Assembly (NCBI RefSeq): GCF_010233585.1
Contig: NZ_CP045997.1
Span: 10,067,826-10,131,825 of the forward strand
Reading direction: 5' to 3'
DNA length: 64,000 bases
Origin: Spirosoma endbachense
GTDB lineage: Bacteria; Bacteroidota; Bacteroidia; Cytophagales; Spirosomataceae
Shown: piece after piece, positions 27,971 to 37,026 of the stretch
Layout: each line of letters begins with the position of its first letter
Position numbering within the stretch: the stretch's first letter is position 1
Notes under the pieces: generated by a model
Told to the model about the DNA's origin: nothing
Seen by the model: only the letters and a program-made list of their open reading frames with translations
The model's database searches: none
Translations under genes and position numbers: made by a program

Positions 27971-29287
27971 ATGACTATCCTGAAAACGATAAAGCTGCTT
28001 GGTCTGGTAACAATGCTGGCCTTAAGTCCGTCTTTCTCTCCGGAAACGATGGCGCAGCCGGGTGTCAGCGTTCCGGTCGAGTCTTTCTATGATGAACTGG
28101 CTCCTTATGGGCAATGGATACAGTATCCAGGCTACGGAAACGTGTGGGTTCCAAATGCAGGTCCGGATTTTCAGCCCTACGCCAGTGCTGGCCATTGGGT
28201 TGTTACGGAATATGGCAATACCTGGGTTTCTGATTATGCCTGGGGGTGGGCACCTTTCCACTACGGCCGCTGGATTTTCGATTCTGCCTATGGTGGCTGG
28301 ATCTGGGTTCCGGGTACCGACTGGGGACCCGCCTGGGTTTCATGGCGTTCAGGCGGTGGTTATTATGGTTGGGCACCTCTTGGCCCAGGCATGAATATCA
28401 ACATAAATATTAACATCCCGGCTCCTTACTGGACCTTCGTTCCGCAGATTTATATCACCAGCCCGCGCGTATACAGTTATTGTGTGCCACGACCTACGGT
28501 GATCAACATCTATCAGAATACGACAATTATCAATAACTATTACCGGACCAACAACCGGGCTTATGTTTACGGGCCGCCACGTGGCGATATTGAGCGTGTT
28601 ACCCGTCGTAGCGTGCCTGTTTATCGAATCGACAACATGGATCGGCCCGGTCGTTCGGTTGTTGGGAATGGATCGGTAGGCTTTTACCGCCCTGATCATT
28701 CGCCCAATTATCGGCAGGATTACGGTCATAATGATCGGTTCAATAATGCCCCCCGACCCGATTACAATGGAAATAATGCCCCAGGTCGAGGGTCTTATAA
28801 CGGCGATAATTCCCCCAATCGGGATTATAATGGAAACAATGTCCCTAACCGGGGTGCCTACAACGGGAACGTAACACCGAGTCGGGATTATAATGGCAAT
28901 GGCGCACCCAGCAGTCGGGAGTACAACGGTAACTTTTCGCCTGATCGACGTGGTTCATATGCGAACCCGACGCCGAATGTACCTGCCCCTACCAATAATC
29001 CGGCGCCAAATCGGTCGTTTGAGTCGAATCGGGGAGGCTACCAGCCCGCCGAAACCGGTAACAGTGCTCCGCAGCGAAGTTTTCCTCAACATCCCAACCG
29101 TTCGTTTGAGCGCCCTAACTTTCAGACCCCCTCTGGCGGAAGTCAGCCGACACCGAATGGTCGCGAAGGAGGATTTCAGCGGATGCCCGAAAATCGGGGA
29201 GCCCAGCCACAACTTCAGCCACGTTCATCTGAACCCAGCCAACAGGGCCGGGGTGGATTTCAGGGCGGTGGTCGTGGACCACGCTAA
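27971..29287 (+). CDS. Secreted YXWGXW/DUF6600-type protein with Asn-Gly-rich repeats
   Basis: A 438-residue exported protein with a signal peptide (to about residue 28). Residues 30-150 carry the aromatic repeats of the YXWGXW/DUF6600 family: YGQWIQYPGYGNVWVP, AWGWAPFHYGRW and GYYGWAPLG. From about residue 255 the protein is low complexity, with at least five imperfect copies built on DYNGN/SYNG/EYNGN followed by Asn-Pro-Arg-rich tracts, then Gln-Pro-Arg-rich sequence and a GGFQGG-like tail. It is probably a surface or periplasmic protein of unknown function. The disordered C-terminal half suggests matrix or envelope binding rather than catalysis. The ATG at 27971 is well placed for the signal peptide. 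Confidence 0.78.
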   Translation: MTILKTIKLLGLVTMLALSPSFSPETMAQPGVSVPVESFYDELAPYGQWIQYPGYGNVWVPNAGPDFQPYASAGHWVVTEYGNTWVSDYAWGWAPFHYGRWIFDSAYGGWIWVPGTDWGPAWVSWRSGGGYYGWAPLGPGMNINININIPAPYWTFVPQIYITSPRVYSYCVPRPTVINIYQNTTIINNYYRTNNRAYVYGPPRGDIERVTRRSVPVYRIDNMDRPGRSVVGNGSVGFYRPDHSPNYRQDYGHNDRFNNAPRPDYNGNNAPGRGSYNGDNSPNRDYNGNNVPNRGAYNGNVTPSRDYNGNGAPSSREYNGNFSPDRRGSYANPTPNVPAPTNNPAPNRSFESNRGGYQPAETGNSAPQRSFPQHPNRSFERPNFQTPSGGSQPTPNGREGGFQRMPENRGAQPQLQPRSSEPSQQGRGGFQGGGRGPR

Positions 29288-29307
29288 GCTATACAAATTG
29301 ACTTTTT

Positions 29308-29345
29308 CGACGAAGCCGCACATCCATTGGTAAGCGGCTTCGTCG
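29308..29345 (+). terminator. Terminator between the YXWGXW gene and truA
   Basis: Perfect 12-base stem cgacgaagccgc / gcggcttcgtcg with a 14-base loop, followed by tttt. Confidence 0.85.
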
Positions 29346-29363
29346 TTTTGAGCGGTTTGGGCG

Positions 29364-29371
29364 TATTTTTG
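29364..29371 (+). promoter_or_regulatory. Candidate -7 element for truA (TATTTTTG)
   Basis: A TAnnTTTG match only six bases before the truA ATG, which would make the mRNA almost leaderless. Confidence 0.3.
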
Positions 29372-29377
29372 TCCGAT

Positions 29378-30145
29378 ATGCGTTATTTTATTGAATTATC
29401 GTATCGGGGAACAGCCTATCATGGCTGGCAAACTCAGGCAAATGGCAGTAGTGTACAGAGTACGCTGGAAGCCGCATTGACCAAACGACTTCGAAAACCT
29501 GTGTTTGTTGTTGGGAGTGGTCGTACCGATGCGGGCGTTCATGCCAGACAACAGTTTGCTCATTTTGATCTCGAAGAGCCGATTCTGTTGTCAGACGCAT
29601 TAATTTATTCGATCAACTGCATATTGCCGGAAGACATTGCGATTCGTACGATCTTCCCCGTACGCCCGAATGATCATGCCCGATTCTCGGCCATTTCGCG
29701 CTATTATCAATACCACATTACGCGGTATAAAAACGCCTTTGAAAATAATCTGACGTATCATTTCAGGCCGGAACTGGAGGTCGATCGGATGAACGAAGCC
29801 TGTCAGGTATTACTCAAATACACTGATTTTAAAAGCTTTAGCAAAGCGCGGGCTAATGTAGATCATTTTCGCTGTCGACTCGACTTTGCCTACTGGGAGC
29901 GTGGTGAAGCCGACCTGCTGACGTTTCATATTAAAGCCAATCGGTTTTTATGGGGAATGGTCCGCACGATTGTTGGAACCATGCTTGAGATAGGACAAAA
30001 TCGAATGAGTCTGGAAAAATTCGAGCAGTTGATTGTGGCTCAGGATCGTACCATTGCCGGTCGGGCGGCTCCAGCCAATGGACTTTATCTGGTTGATGTT
30101 GGGTATCCTGCGGGGTTGCTGGCGCAGCGGATACTGGTTGGATGA
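29378..30145 (+). CDS. truA: tRNA pseudouridine synthase A
   Basis: Converts uridines 38-40 in the anticodon stem of tRNAs to pseudouridine. The 255-residue product starts MRYFIELSYRGTAYHGWQ, carries the catalytic Asp in SGRTDAGVHARQQ, and has the family's FRCRLDFAYW and NRFLWGMVRTIVG segments. The ATG at 29378 is preferred; the frame from 29327 adds 17 residues and begins inside the upstream terminator. Length and motifs are normal. Confidence 0.95.
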   Translation: MRYFIELSYRGTAYHGWQTQANGSSVQSTLEAALTKRLRKPVFVVGSGRTDAGVHARQQFAHFDLEEPILLSDALIYSINCILPEDIAIRTIFPVRPNDHARFSAISRYYQYHITRYKNAFENNLTYHFRPELEVDRMNEACQVLLKYTDFKSFSKARANVDHFRCRLDFAYWERGEADLLTFHIKANRFLWGMVRTIVGTMLEIGQNRMSLEKFEQLIVAQDRTIAGRAAPANGLYLVDVGYPAGLLAQRILVG

Positions 30146-30154
30146 TCGATAAAA

Positions 30155-30191
30155 CAACAGGCAGCGATGATTTTACGATCGCTGCCTGTTG
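30155..30191. terminator. Bidirectional terminator between truA and the DJ-1 gene
   Basis: Perfect 14-base stem caacaggcagcgat / atcgctgcctgttg with a 9-base loop, located between two converging genes. Confidence 0.9.
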
Positions 30192-30199
30192 CCCATTGA

Positions 30200-30769
30200 C
30201 TAAGCTGTTCGCTTTTCTTTCACCCCTTCACTGATCAATTTGATTGTTTCCCGGTTAAATGCAGGTATATCGTCAGGTTTGCGGCTGGTAACCAGATTGC
30301 CATCGACAACCACTTCCTGATCGACCCAGTTAGCGCCTGCATTTTTGAGATCAGTCTGGATAGAAGGGTAGGAGGTTAGTGTTCGGCCATCAATCACATC
30401 CGCTTCAATCAGCATCGTTGGTGCATGACAAATAGCCGAAACCGGTTTTTGCTGATCAAAAAAATGCCTGATGAATTTAACCGCCTGGGGTTCCAGGCGG
30501 AGTTTGTCTGGATTCATAACGCCCCCTGGCAAAAGCAAAGCATCGTATTGAGCCGGATCTGCTCCTGCCAGTGGCAAATCAACATCAAACGTTTCTCCCC
30601 ACTCGGTTTCGTCCCATCCTTTTACGCTACCACCTTTAGGAGCAATGATGTGAACTGTTGCGCCAGCGGCCTGAAGCGCCTTCCAAGGTTCAGTCATTTC
30701 TACCTGTTCGAACCCATCAGTCATCATGGCCGCTACTTTTTTCCCTTGCAGATTTTGTTGGTTTTCCAT
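30200..30769 (-). CDS. DJ-1/PfpI family protein (class I glutamine amidotransferase fold)
   Basis: A 189-residue protein with the nucleophile elbow SAICHAPTML (Cys114-His115) and an acidic residue near 21 (DGFEQVE) that usually polarises the cysteine. The family includes the stress proteins YhbO and PfpI, described as glyoxalase or protein deglycase and, in some cases, peptidase. No signal peptide; cytoplasmic. It is a single gene, divergent from the SDR gene, with about 200 bases between them. Exact activity is not readable from the sequence. Confidence 0.85.
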   Translation of the reverse strand: MENQQNLQGKKVAAMMTDGFEQVEMTEPWKALQAAGATVHIIAPKGGSVKGWDETEWGETFDVDLPLAGADPAQYDALLLPGGVMNPDKLRLEPQAVKFIRHFFDQQKPVSAICHAPTMLIEADVIDGRTLTSYPSIQTDLKNAGANWVDQEVVVDGNLVTSRKPDDIPAFNRETIKLISEGVKEKRTA

Positions 30770-30967
30770 AATCGTTGACTTGGCTTAATGCCCTGTTGTA
30801 TGTTTAAAGTAACTCTGTGTAGATAGTATAGTTATGGGAAATAGCAATTTTAACTTCCTCTGAAAGCTTCACAAACAGGTGTCGAATGGACCCCAGTCAC
30901 TCAACGCTGCCAACAATCAGTTCCTGTGATGGTTGAATAAGCTGTGCGTACAAAACAACAACAGACG

Positions 30968-31996
30968 ATGAGCACCTTGACTAATAACGGATTTTGGTGG
31001 ATGCTGGCAGGCGTTGGAGCGGTGGTAGCAGCAAAAGCCTTTCTAAATAAAAAACGAGCAATTGACTTCCATGATAAAACGGTTGTCATTACTGGCGGTT
31101 CACGCGGATTAGGCCTTGAACTGGCACGAAAGTTTACTCAGGAAGGCGCTAATGTGGCCATTTGTGCCCGCGATCAGGCTGAACTCGACCGGGCTCAGGC
31201 GGACTTACGAATGCGCGGGAGTGATGTATTTACCTATGCCTGCGATCTTACCGACAAAGCCCAGGTAGAGCAGTTTATTACAGCTGTCGGGCAGGTACTA
31301 GGCCCCGTAGATATACTGGTCAATAATGCCGGAACGATCATTGTCGGGCCAGTTGAGCACATGACAGAAGGCGATTTTCGGGAAGCGATGGAAAGTAATT
31401 TCTGGTCGGCTTTTACCATGATCAACGCTGTGTTGCCGAAGATGAGAGAACGCAAATCAGGGCGAATTGTCAATATTACTTCGTTCGGAGGGAAAGTAGC
31501 TGTACCCCATCTGGCCCCCTATTCGGTTAGCAAATTCGCCTTTGTTGGCTATTCAGAAGGGCTTCGATCCGAACTACTGAAGGACGATATTCTCGTTACA
31601 ACAATCTGTCCCGGCCTGATCCGCACCGGAAGTCCGCGCAATGCGCTTTTTAAAGGGCAGAACGAGAAAGAGTATACTGTATTCAAGATTAGCGACTCAA
31701 TACCGTTGTTCACCATTGCCGCCGATACCTGCGCCCGACAGATTGTAGATGCCTGCCGTAAAGGAGAAGCAGAGCGGATTATTACGCTTCCTGCCAGGCT
31801 AGCTGCTGCTATTCATGGTTTTGCACCGGGTTTGATAACTGACACCCTGGCCTGGGCTAATACGTTGCTGCCTGAACCGGGTGGAATTGGTGAGCAACGC
31901 ACCGTCGGCAAAGCCAGCGAAACCTGGCTCTCAGAATCAATACTGACGCGCCTGACCGATGAAGCGGCCGTGGAAAATAATGAGATGGGTAATTGA
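30968..31996 (+). CDS. Membrane-anchored short-chain dehydrogenase/reductase
   Basis: A 342-residue SDR. An N-terminal hydrophobic helix (WMLAGVGAVVAAKAFL, about 11-26) may anchor it to the membrane. The Rossmann domain follows, with cofactor loop TGGSRGLGLE (42-51), NNAGTI, and the catalytic YSVSK pair. The extra C-terminal segment (about 250-342) is longer than a minimal SDR and includes a second hydrophobic, glycine-rich part. The ATG at 30968 is preferred to a GTG at 30944. The substrate is unknown. Confidence 0.85.
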   Translation: MSTLTNNGFWWMLAGVGAVVAAKAFLNKKRAIDFHDKTVVITGGSRGLGLELARKFTQEGANVAICARDQAELDRAQADLRMRGSDVFTYACDLTDKAQVEQFITAVGQVLGPVDILVNNAGTIIVGPVEHMTEGDFREAMESNFWSAFTMINAVLPKMRERKSGRIVNITSFGGKVAVPHLAPYSVSKFAFVGYSEGLRSELLKDDILVTTICPGLIRTGSPRNALFKGQNEKEYTVFKISDSIPLFTIAADTCARQIVDACRKGEAERIITLPARLAAAIHGFAPGLITDTLAWANTLLPEPGGIGEQRTVGKASETWLSESILTRLTDEAAVENNEMGN

Positions 31997-31998
31997 AT

Positions 31999-32075
31999 AA
32001 CATACCGCGACACGAAGCCAGTATAATTCACGGATCAATATTGTGAATTATACCGGCTTCGTGTCGTGGTATGTT
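31999..32075. terminator. 33-base near-perfect inverted repeat between converging genes
   Basis: Arms 31999-32031 and 32043-32075 match over 33 bases with two mismatches and an 11-base loop. The arms include the shared core acacgaagcc / ggcttcgtgt. Lying 2 bases after the SDR stop and 11 bases before the M20 peptidase stop, it should terminate both genes. It is much longer than a usual terminator stem. Confidence 0.85.
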
Positions 32076-32086
32076 GACGTATAGGA

Positions 32087-33412
32087 TTATTTCTTCCCGA
32101 TGGGTGAGCCCTTATCCAGGCCCGCTTCGGCCAGCAGCAGGAGCAATACCCGCTGTATACCCAGGTACCCTTTGTCATTGAGCCACCACTCGTTCAGGGC
32201 ATGTTCACCACCGCCTATACCACCACTGCCGATTGTCACAGCGGGTATACCCAATGCGATTGGCGTATTGGCGTTTGTTGAAGATACTTCGAGACTGGGC
32301 TCCGCGTTCAGGTATTTTGAAACCGCCATGGCCCGTTGTACAATAGAGGCTGTAGCGTCTGTTTTTCCGGATGGCCGATCCCCGATTTTTTTTACGTCTA
32401 CGGTTAGATCAGGGCCCTGGCGTTTTATGCTATTTTCATCTTTCAGGGCTTTCTGGACGGCTGCCTGCAACAATTGATCGACTTCATTGAGCTTCTCGGG
32501 ACTTTCTGAACGCATATCAATTTCAGCCCAGGATTCGTAAGGAATGGCGTTTACCGACGTTCCGCCACCAATAACGCTGACACTATAGGTTGTTTTGACC
32601 CCCTGCCGTGTTGCCTTGTCGGCGTCGGCTGTAAAGTAATAAATGGCTTTCCCTAACGCGCTGTGTGGGTTGACAATCCCAAACGACCCGTATGAGTGAC
32701 CACCGGGGCCTTTAAATGTAACGCGGTAGCGGTGCGAACCCAGGCCACGGTGCGTGATGGAGCCAATACCATCGCCATCGACGGCAATGTATGAATCGGG
32801 TTTGAAACCGCCATCTTTTCGTAATAAATGCTTAACTCCCCGTAAATCGCCCAGACCTTCTTCGCCAACAGCGCCTACAAAAAATACGTCAGCGTCTGTT
32901 TCAATACCGGCTTTTTCCATGCCTTTCAGAACGGCCAGAACAGCGGTCAATCCGCGCGTATCATCCCCGACGCCGGGTGCGTAGAGGGTGTCGCCTTTCT
33001 GCTTGACCTTCACATCGGTTCCTTCGGGAAAGACTGTATCCAAATGCGCTTCAACGATGACCGTTTTTTTGCCAGATTTTCCTTTCCGTTTGGCGATCAC
33101 GTTGTTAACCTCATCGATCCAGACCGAATCAGCGCCAGCTTCTTTCATCATAGCCGCATACTTTTTCGATCTTACCTGTTCTTTAAAGGGAGGAGATGGA
33201 GTTTCTGTTAAATTAATCAGGTCCTGTTTGGTTTGCGGTTCCAGATCAATGAATGTCTGAAAAGCGGTTTTCACAGCGGGCTGATCGGCCAGTTTTTTTA
33301 TTTCGTCCACATAGCGTTTGTCAATAGCCAGTGCCTGCTGGGCCTTGAGAAGCTGGCTAGTAGAGCCGATCAGCAATAGTGATAAGGCGGCCGGAGCGAG
33401 TAGTCGATACAT
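32087..33412 (-). CDS. Secreted M20-family metallopeptidase
   Basis: A 441-residue exported zinc peptidase (signal MYRLLAPAALSLLLIGSTS). The metal and catalytic residues of M20/M28-like peptidases are visible: His-x-Asp in VEAHLDTVFPEG, Asp in GVGDDTRGLT, and the catalytic Glu pair in VGAVGEEGLGD. A dimerisation (lid) domain with VTFKGPGGHSYGSFG follows, then a final His in EHALNEWW. Related enzymes are PepT/CPG2-like exopeptidases. The ATG at 33412 is preferred because it leads into the signal peptide; a longer frame opens at 33493. It is divergent from the amidase/M14 pair and probably belongs to the same extracytoplasmic peptide-degrading function. Confidence 0.9.
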   Translation of the reverse strand: MYRLLAPAALSLLLIGSTSQLLKAQQALAIDKRYVDEIKKLADQPAVKTAFQTFIDLEPQTKQDLINLTETPSPPFKEQVRSKKYAAMMKEAGADSVWIDEVNNVIAKRKGKSGKKTVIVEAHLDTVFPEGTDVKVKQKGDTLYAPGVGDDTRGLTAVLAVLKGMEKAGIETDADVFFVGAVGEEGLGDLRGVKHLLRKDGGFKPDSYIAVDGDGIGSITHRGLGSHRYRVTFKGPGGHSYGSFGIVNPHSALGKAIYYFTADADKATRQGVKTTYSVSVIGGGTSVNAIPYESWAEIDMRSESPEKLNEVDQLLQAAVQKALKDENSIKRQGPDLTVDVKKIGDRPSGKTDATASIVQRAMAVSKYLNAEPSLEVSSTNANTPIALGIPAVTIGSGGIGGGEHALNEWWLNDKGYLGIQRVLLLLLAEAGLDKGSPIGKK

Positions 33413-33597
33413 AAATGAGGTTGTATGGAAAACGTGTTGAAAAGAATATGAACTTGTACTTTTTGTGGGAGCTTGTTGATTGTTCTGCTTCAAGGCTTAG
33501 ATTTATAGTAAAATTTTGCTGAAATAACTGTAAAGTTATAGCTTATTCTGTTGACTCCTGCCAAACTGCTCTGTTAACCTATACGATTCGCTCTTTC

Positions 33598-35184
33598 ATG
33601 AAGAAATTTGTACTGCCTCTATTAACCTGTTTTCTATTCCTGACACTGATAGCCCGCGGGCAATCATTTAAACCGGCACAACTGCGTGAGGCAACCGTAA
33701 GCAGCCTGCATGAAGCGATGCAGAATGGCAAACTAACGGCGGTTCAACTGGTACAGATGTATCTGGATCGGATCGACGCATATGACAAACAGGGGCCCTA
33801 CCTGAACACGATCATTATGGTCAATCCAAAAGCACTGGCTGAAGCCAACCGGCTGGATTCGATCTACAAAGTGACTGGCAAAATGGTTGGCCCTTTGCAT
33901 GGTATTCCGGTCATTGTGAAAGACAACTACGATACCTTCGACATGCCGACCACCAACGGTACATTGGCGATGAAAAAGTCAATACCACCCGACGATGCAT
34001 TTGTCGTAAAAAGGATTCGCGACGCCGGAGCTATCATCATTGCAAAGTCGAATCTGGCCGAATTTGCCTCATCTGGCCAGTTTTCTGTCAGTTCTATCTT
34101 GCCCGGTTATTCGCGGAATCCGTATGATATGAAGCGTACAACAGCGGGCTCCAGTGGTGGTACGGCTGCTGCCATAGCTGCTGATTTTGGCGCTATTGGC
34201 CTGGGAACTGACACCGGTAGCTCGATTCGTGGACCCGCTTCTCACCAAAGTCTGGTTGGGTTTCGGCCTACGCTGGGACTCGTTAGCCGGGACGGCATCG
34301 CACCCCTGGCAATGACCAACGACACGGGCGGTCCCATTTGCCGAACCGTTGAAGATGCCGTACGAGTGCTGGAGGTTATTGCGGGCTATGACAAAGCCGA
34401 TACCGTGACTCGTCAAAGTGAGGGTAAAATCCCGGCAAGCTATCGGCAGTTTCTGGATAAAAATGGACTGAAAGGAGCACGGATTGGTGTGTTCCGTCAG
34501 CTGTGTACGCCGAAAAATTCTGATCCGCAAGTCTATGCACTATTCAATAAAGCGCTGGATGAACTGCGGGCCGCCGGAGCTATCGTGATCGACTCTGTAC
34601 GAGTGCCTGAACTGGATACGATCAACAAATCGTTTGATACCATTCCACAGCTACGGCGTGATTTTAACCTGTATCTCGCTAATCTGGGGCCTAACGCACC
34701 GCATAAGAGCCTGACGTCGATCATTAAATCGAAACAATTTCACCCCTATCTCGAAAAAACGCTGCTGGATGCGAATGCCGATACACTGGCCCCCGAAGCG
34801 CACAAGGGCTGGACGAAGAACCTGGCCTTACGGGCCCGGCTGCGTCAACTGTTACTCCGGGCTATGGATTCGACGCAGGTCGATGTATTGGTTTATCCAT
34901 CGTTCAGTTATCCACCCCGGCTCATTGGCGATTTAAATACACCCTCAGGAACGAATAATAATGCCCTGTCGCCACCGACGGGTTTTCCTGCTTTTTCGGT
35001 ACCAATGGGTTTTACATACGATGGTTTACCGGCTGGTTTACAGTTTTTTGGACGGCCTTATAGTGAGCCAGTACTCATTAAATTGTGTTATGCCTACGAA
35101 CAGGCTACGCATCATCGGCGACCGCCCGAGAGCACACCACCGCTACCGAAGAAGAAAAATAAGAGCGTAATTGCGCTTCGTTAA
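33598..35184 (+). CDS. Secreted amidase (amidase signature family)
   Basis: A 528-residue exported amidase with a signal peptide ending ARGQS (residues 1-22). The Ser-cisSer-Lys triad is intact: Lys108 (IPVIVKDNYD), Ser185 (TTAGSSGGTAAA) and Ser209 (TDTGSSIRGPA). The family hydrolyses amide bonds in many substrates. The GatA role in tRNA transamidation is ruled out by the signal peptide. It begins an apparent operon: the M14 carboxypeptidase follows after 9 bases, suggesting joint processing of peptides or amidated small molecules outside the cytoplasm. Confidence 0.9.
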   Translation: MKKFVLPLLTCFLFLTLIARGQSFKPAQLREATVSSLHEAMQNGKLTAVQLVQMYLDRIDAYDKQGPYLNTIIMVNPKALAEANRLDSIYKVTGKMVGPLHGIPVIVKDNYDTFDMPTTNGTLAMKKSIPPDDAFVVKRIRDAGAIIIAKSNLAEFASSGQFSVSSILPGYSRNPYDMKRTTAGSSGGTAAAIAADFGAIGLGTDTGSSIRGPASHQSLVGFRPTLGLVSRDGIAPLAMTNDTGGPICRTVEDAVRVLEVIAGYDKADTVTRQSEGKIPASYRQFLDKNGLKGARIGVFRQLCTPKNSDPQVYALFNKALDELRAAGAIVIDSVRVPELDTINKSFDTIPQLRRDFNLYLANLGPNAPHKSLTSIIKSKQFHPYLEKTLLDANADTLAPEAHKGWTKNLALRARLRQLLLRAMDSTQVDVLVYPSFSYPPRLIGDLNTPSGTNNNALSPPTGFPAFSVPMGFTYDGLPAGLQFFGRPYSEPVLIKLCYAYEQATHHRRPPESTPPLPKKKNKSVIALR

Positions 35185-35193
35185 ATTTGCTAC

Positions 35194-36948
35194 ATGAAAC
35201 CTGTCCCTTCGTCATCTAACCCCTATTTTCTTCGACTAGTGAGCCTGAGTTGGTTCGTAATACACCTGTTGTCGGGTTCGCTTTTTGCGCAGTCTAACGT
35301 CTCGATGCTGACCCCTTATGAGCGCGATACGAACCAGACAGCCACGTATCCTCAGATTATCAGTTGGTATCAGCAATTAGACAGGCAGTATGAACAGGCT
35401 AAACTTGTTGAAGTTGGCAAAACCGATATTGGTAAGCCACTTCATCTGTTTCTGCTGGCGGCCGACAAGCAGTTTACGGCCCGGCCCGATCGTGTTACGC
35501 TGCTGATAAACAACGGCATACACCCCGGCGAACCTGAGGGTATCGACGCCTGTATGATGCTGGCCCGCGATCTGCTGAAGGCTAATAAGCTGCCCAAAAA
35601 TGTGCTACTGGCAATCGTTCCGGTCTACAATGTCGATGGTTCTCTGAATCGGAGCGTATCGAGAGTAAATCAGAATGGTCCTGTATCCTACGGTTTTCGG
35701 GGGAATGCCCGAAACCTGAATCTGAACCGCGATTTTATCAAAGCCGAAGCCGAAAATACACGTTCCTTTCAACTGATGTATCAGTCGTTGAAACCACAGG
35801 TATTGGTTGATAATCATACGAGCGACGGGGCTGACTACCAGCATGTACTGACCTATTTTTCGACGCAGAAAGACAAACTCCATCAGGCCGTGTCGGGCTA
35901 TATGACGCATACGTTTCAGCCTGAGTTAGATAAAATGCTGGCAGCTAAAGGCTTTCCCTCCGCGCCCTACGTGAATCACATGGGCGATACGCCCGAAAGT
36001 GGTCTGATGGGCTACAATGATTCTCCCCGGTATTCAACGGGCTACGCGGCCTTATTCAACTGTTTCGGTTTCACGCTGGAAACGCACATGTGGAAGCCGT
36101 ACCCAGCGCGTGTAAAGGCATCGTATGTTTTCGATGAGGCCGTGCTGAGACTCTGCGAACGCGATGCGCAAACGATTCTGGCGAATCAGCAGCGAGCCGA
36201 TAAGGCTGTCCAGCAGCAGACGACCTTTCCGCTCAGCTACAAATGGGACCGTAGTAAAGTAGATTCCATTACGTTTTTAGGGTACGAAGCCGCCTACAAA
36301 CCCAGCGATGTGTCGGGCCTGAAGCGACTTTATTATGACCGGACAAAACCATTTACGAAGCGTATTCCATACCGGAACACATTTGTCGCTGACGTACAGG
36401 TCGACAAACCGGGTGCCTACATTATCCCACAGGCCTGGCCTGAAGTAATAACGCTCTTAAAACGCAATGGCGTAAAACTGCAAACGCTATCAAGAGACAC
36501 GGTGATTACTGTATCGGCTTACTACATTGCCGATTATAAAAGCCCACAACGCCCTTATGAGGGTCATTTTATCCATTCTGGGGTAAAACTGAGGACTGAG
36601 CAGCAACAAATTCAATTTTACACAGGTGATTATCTGGTTAAGACTGATCAGGCAACGAATCGATTCATAGTCGAAACGCTGGAGCCGCAGGGCATCGATT
36701 CGTTTTTTGCCTGGAATTTCTTCGACAGTATTCTCGATCAGAAAGAATATTTCTCTGATTATATTTTCGAAGATACTGCTGCTGATTTAGTGAAAAACAA
36801 TTCGGCCCTGCGCAAACAGTTAGATGAGAAACGCGCTTCCGACAAAGCGTTTGCTGAAAGCGCCGATGCTCAACTGGACTACATTTATCGGCAGACGCCC
36901 TACTACGAAAAAACGCACAACCGCTATCCTGTTTATCGGCTGAAGTAA
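35194..36948 (+). CDS. Secreted M14-family zinc carboxypeptidase
   Basis: A 584-residue exported metallocarboxypeptidase. The zinc ligands are present: His110 and Glu113 in NNGIHPGEPEG and His208 in VDNHTSDG. The catalytic Glu is probably in FGFTLETHMWKP, around residue 293. Signal peptide around residues 10-33. The C-terminal 250 residues are a beta-rich extension common in Bacteroidota members. It lies 9 bases after the amidase and is almost certainly co-transcribed with it. Confidence 0.9.
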   Translation: MKPVPSSSNPYFLRLVSLSWFVIHLLSGSLFAQSNVSMLTPYERDTNQTATYPQIISWYQQLDRQYEQAKLVEVGKTDIGKPLHLFLLAADKQFTARPDRVTLLINNGIHPGEPEGIDACMMLARDLLKANKLPKNVLLAIVPVYNVDGSLNRSVSRVNQNGPVSYGFRGNARNLNLNRDFIKAEAENTRSFQLMYQSLKPQVLVDNHTSDGADYQHVLTYFSTQKDKLHQAVSGYMTHTFQPELDKMLAAKGFPSAPYVNHMGDTPESGLMGYNDSPRYSTGYAALFNCFGFTLETHMWKPYPARVKASYVFDEAVLRLCERDAQTILANQQRADKAVQQQTTFPLSYKWDRSKVDSITFLGYEAAYKPSDVSGLKRLYYDRTKPFTKRIPYRNTFVADVQVDKPGAYIIPQAWPEVITLLKRNGVKLQTLSRDTVITVSAYYIADYKSPQRPYEGHFIHSGVKLRTEQQQIQFYTGDYLVKTDQATNRFIVETLEPQGIDSFFAWNFFDSILDQKEYFSDYIFEDTAADLVKNNSALRKQLDEKRASDKAFAESADAQLDYIYRQTPYYEKTHNRYPVYRLK

Positions 36949-36958
36949 TTCAAAACCC

Positions 36959-37012
36959 AAACCTATAAGGTCTTCATTAAAACCTATAAGGTCTCAAAGA
37001 CCTTATAGGTTT
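36959..37012 (+). terminator. Terminator with an extra direct repeat after the M14 gene
   Basis: A perfect 15-base stem, aaacctataaggtct (36980-36994) and agaccttataggttt (36998-37012), has a 3-base loop. A direct copy of the left arm (aacctataaggtct) sits just upstream at 36960-36973, so the nascent RNA could pair in two ways. Confidence 0.8.
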
Positions 37013-37026
37013 AGTTGTTATTGACT

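Noticed and set aside
28756..29000. Possible CRISPR-like or minisatellite repeats
   Set aside because: The repetition is imperfect, in frame and explained by NG-rich protein repeats of the secreted YXWGXW protein; there are no regular spacers.
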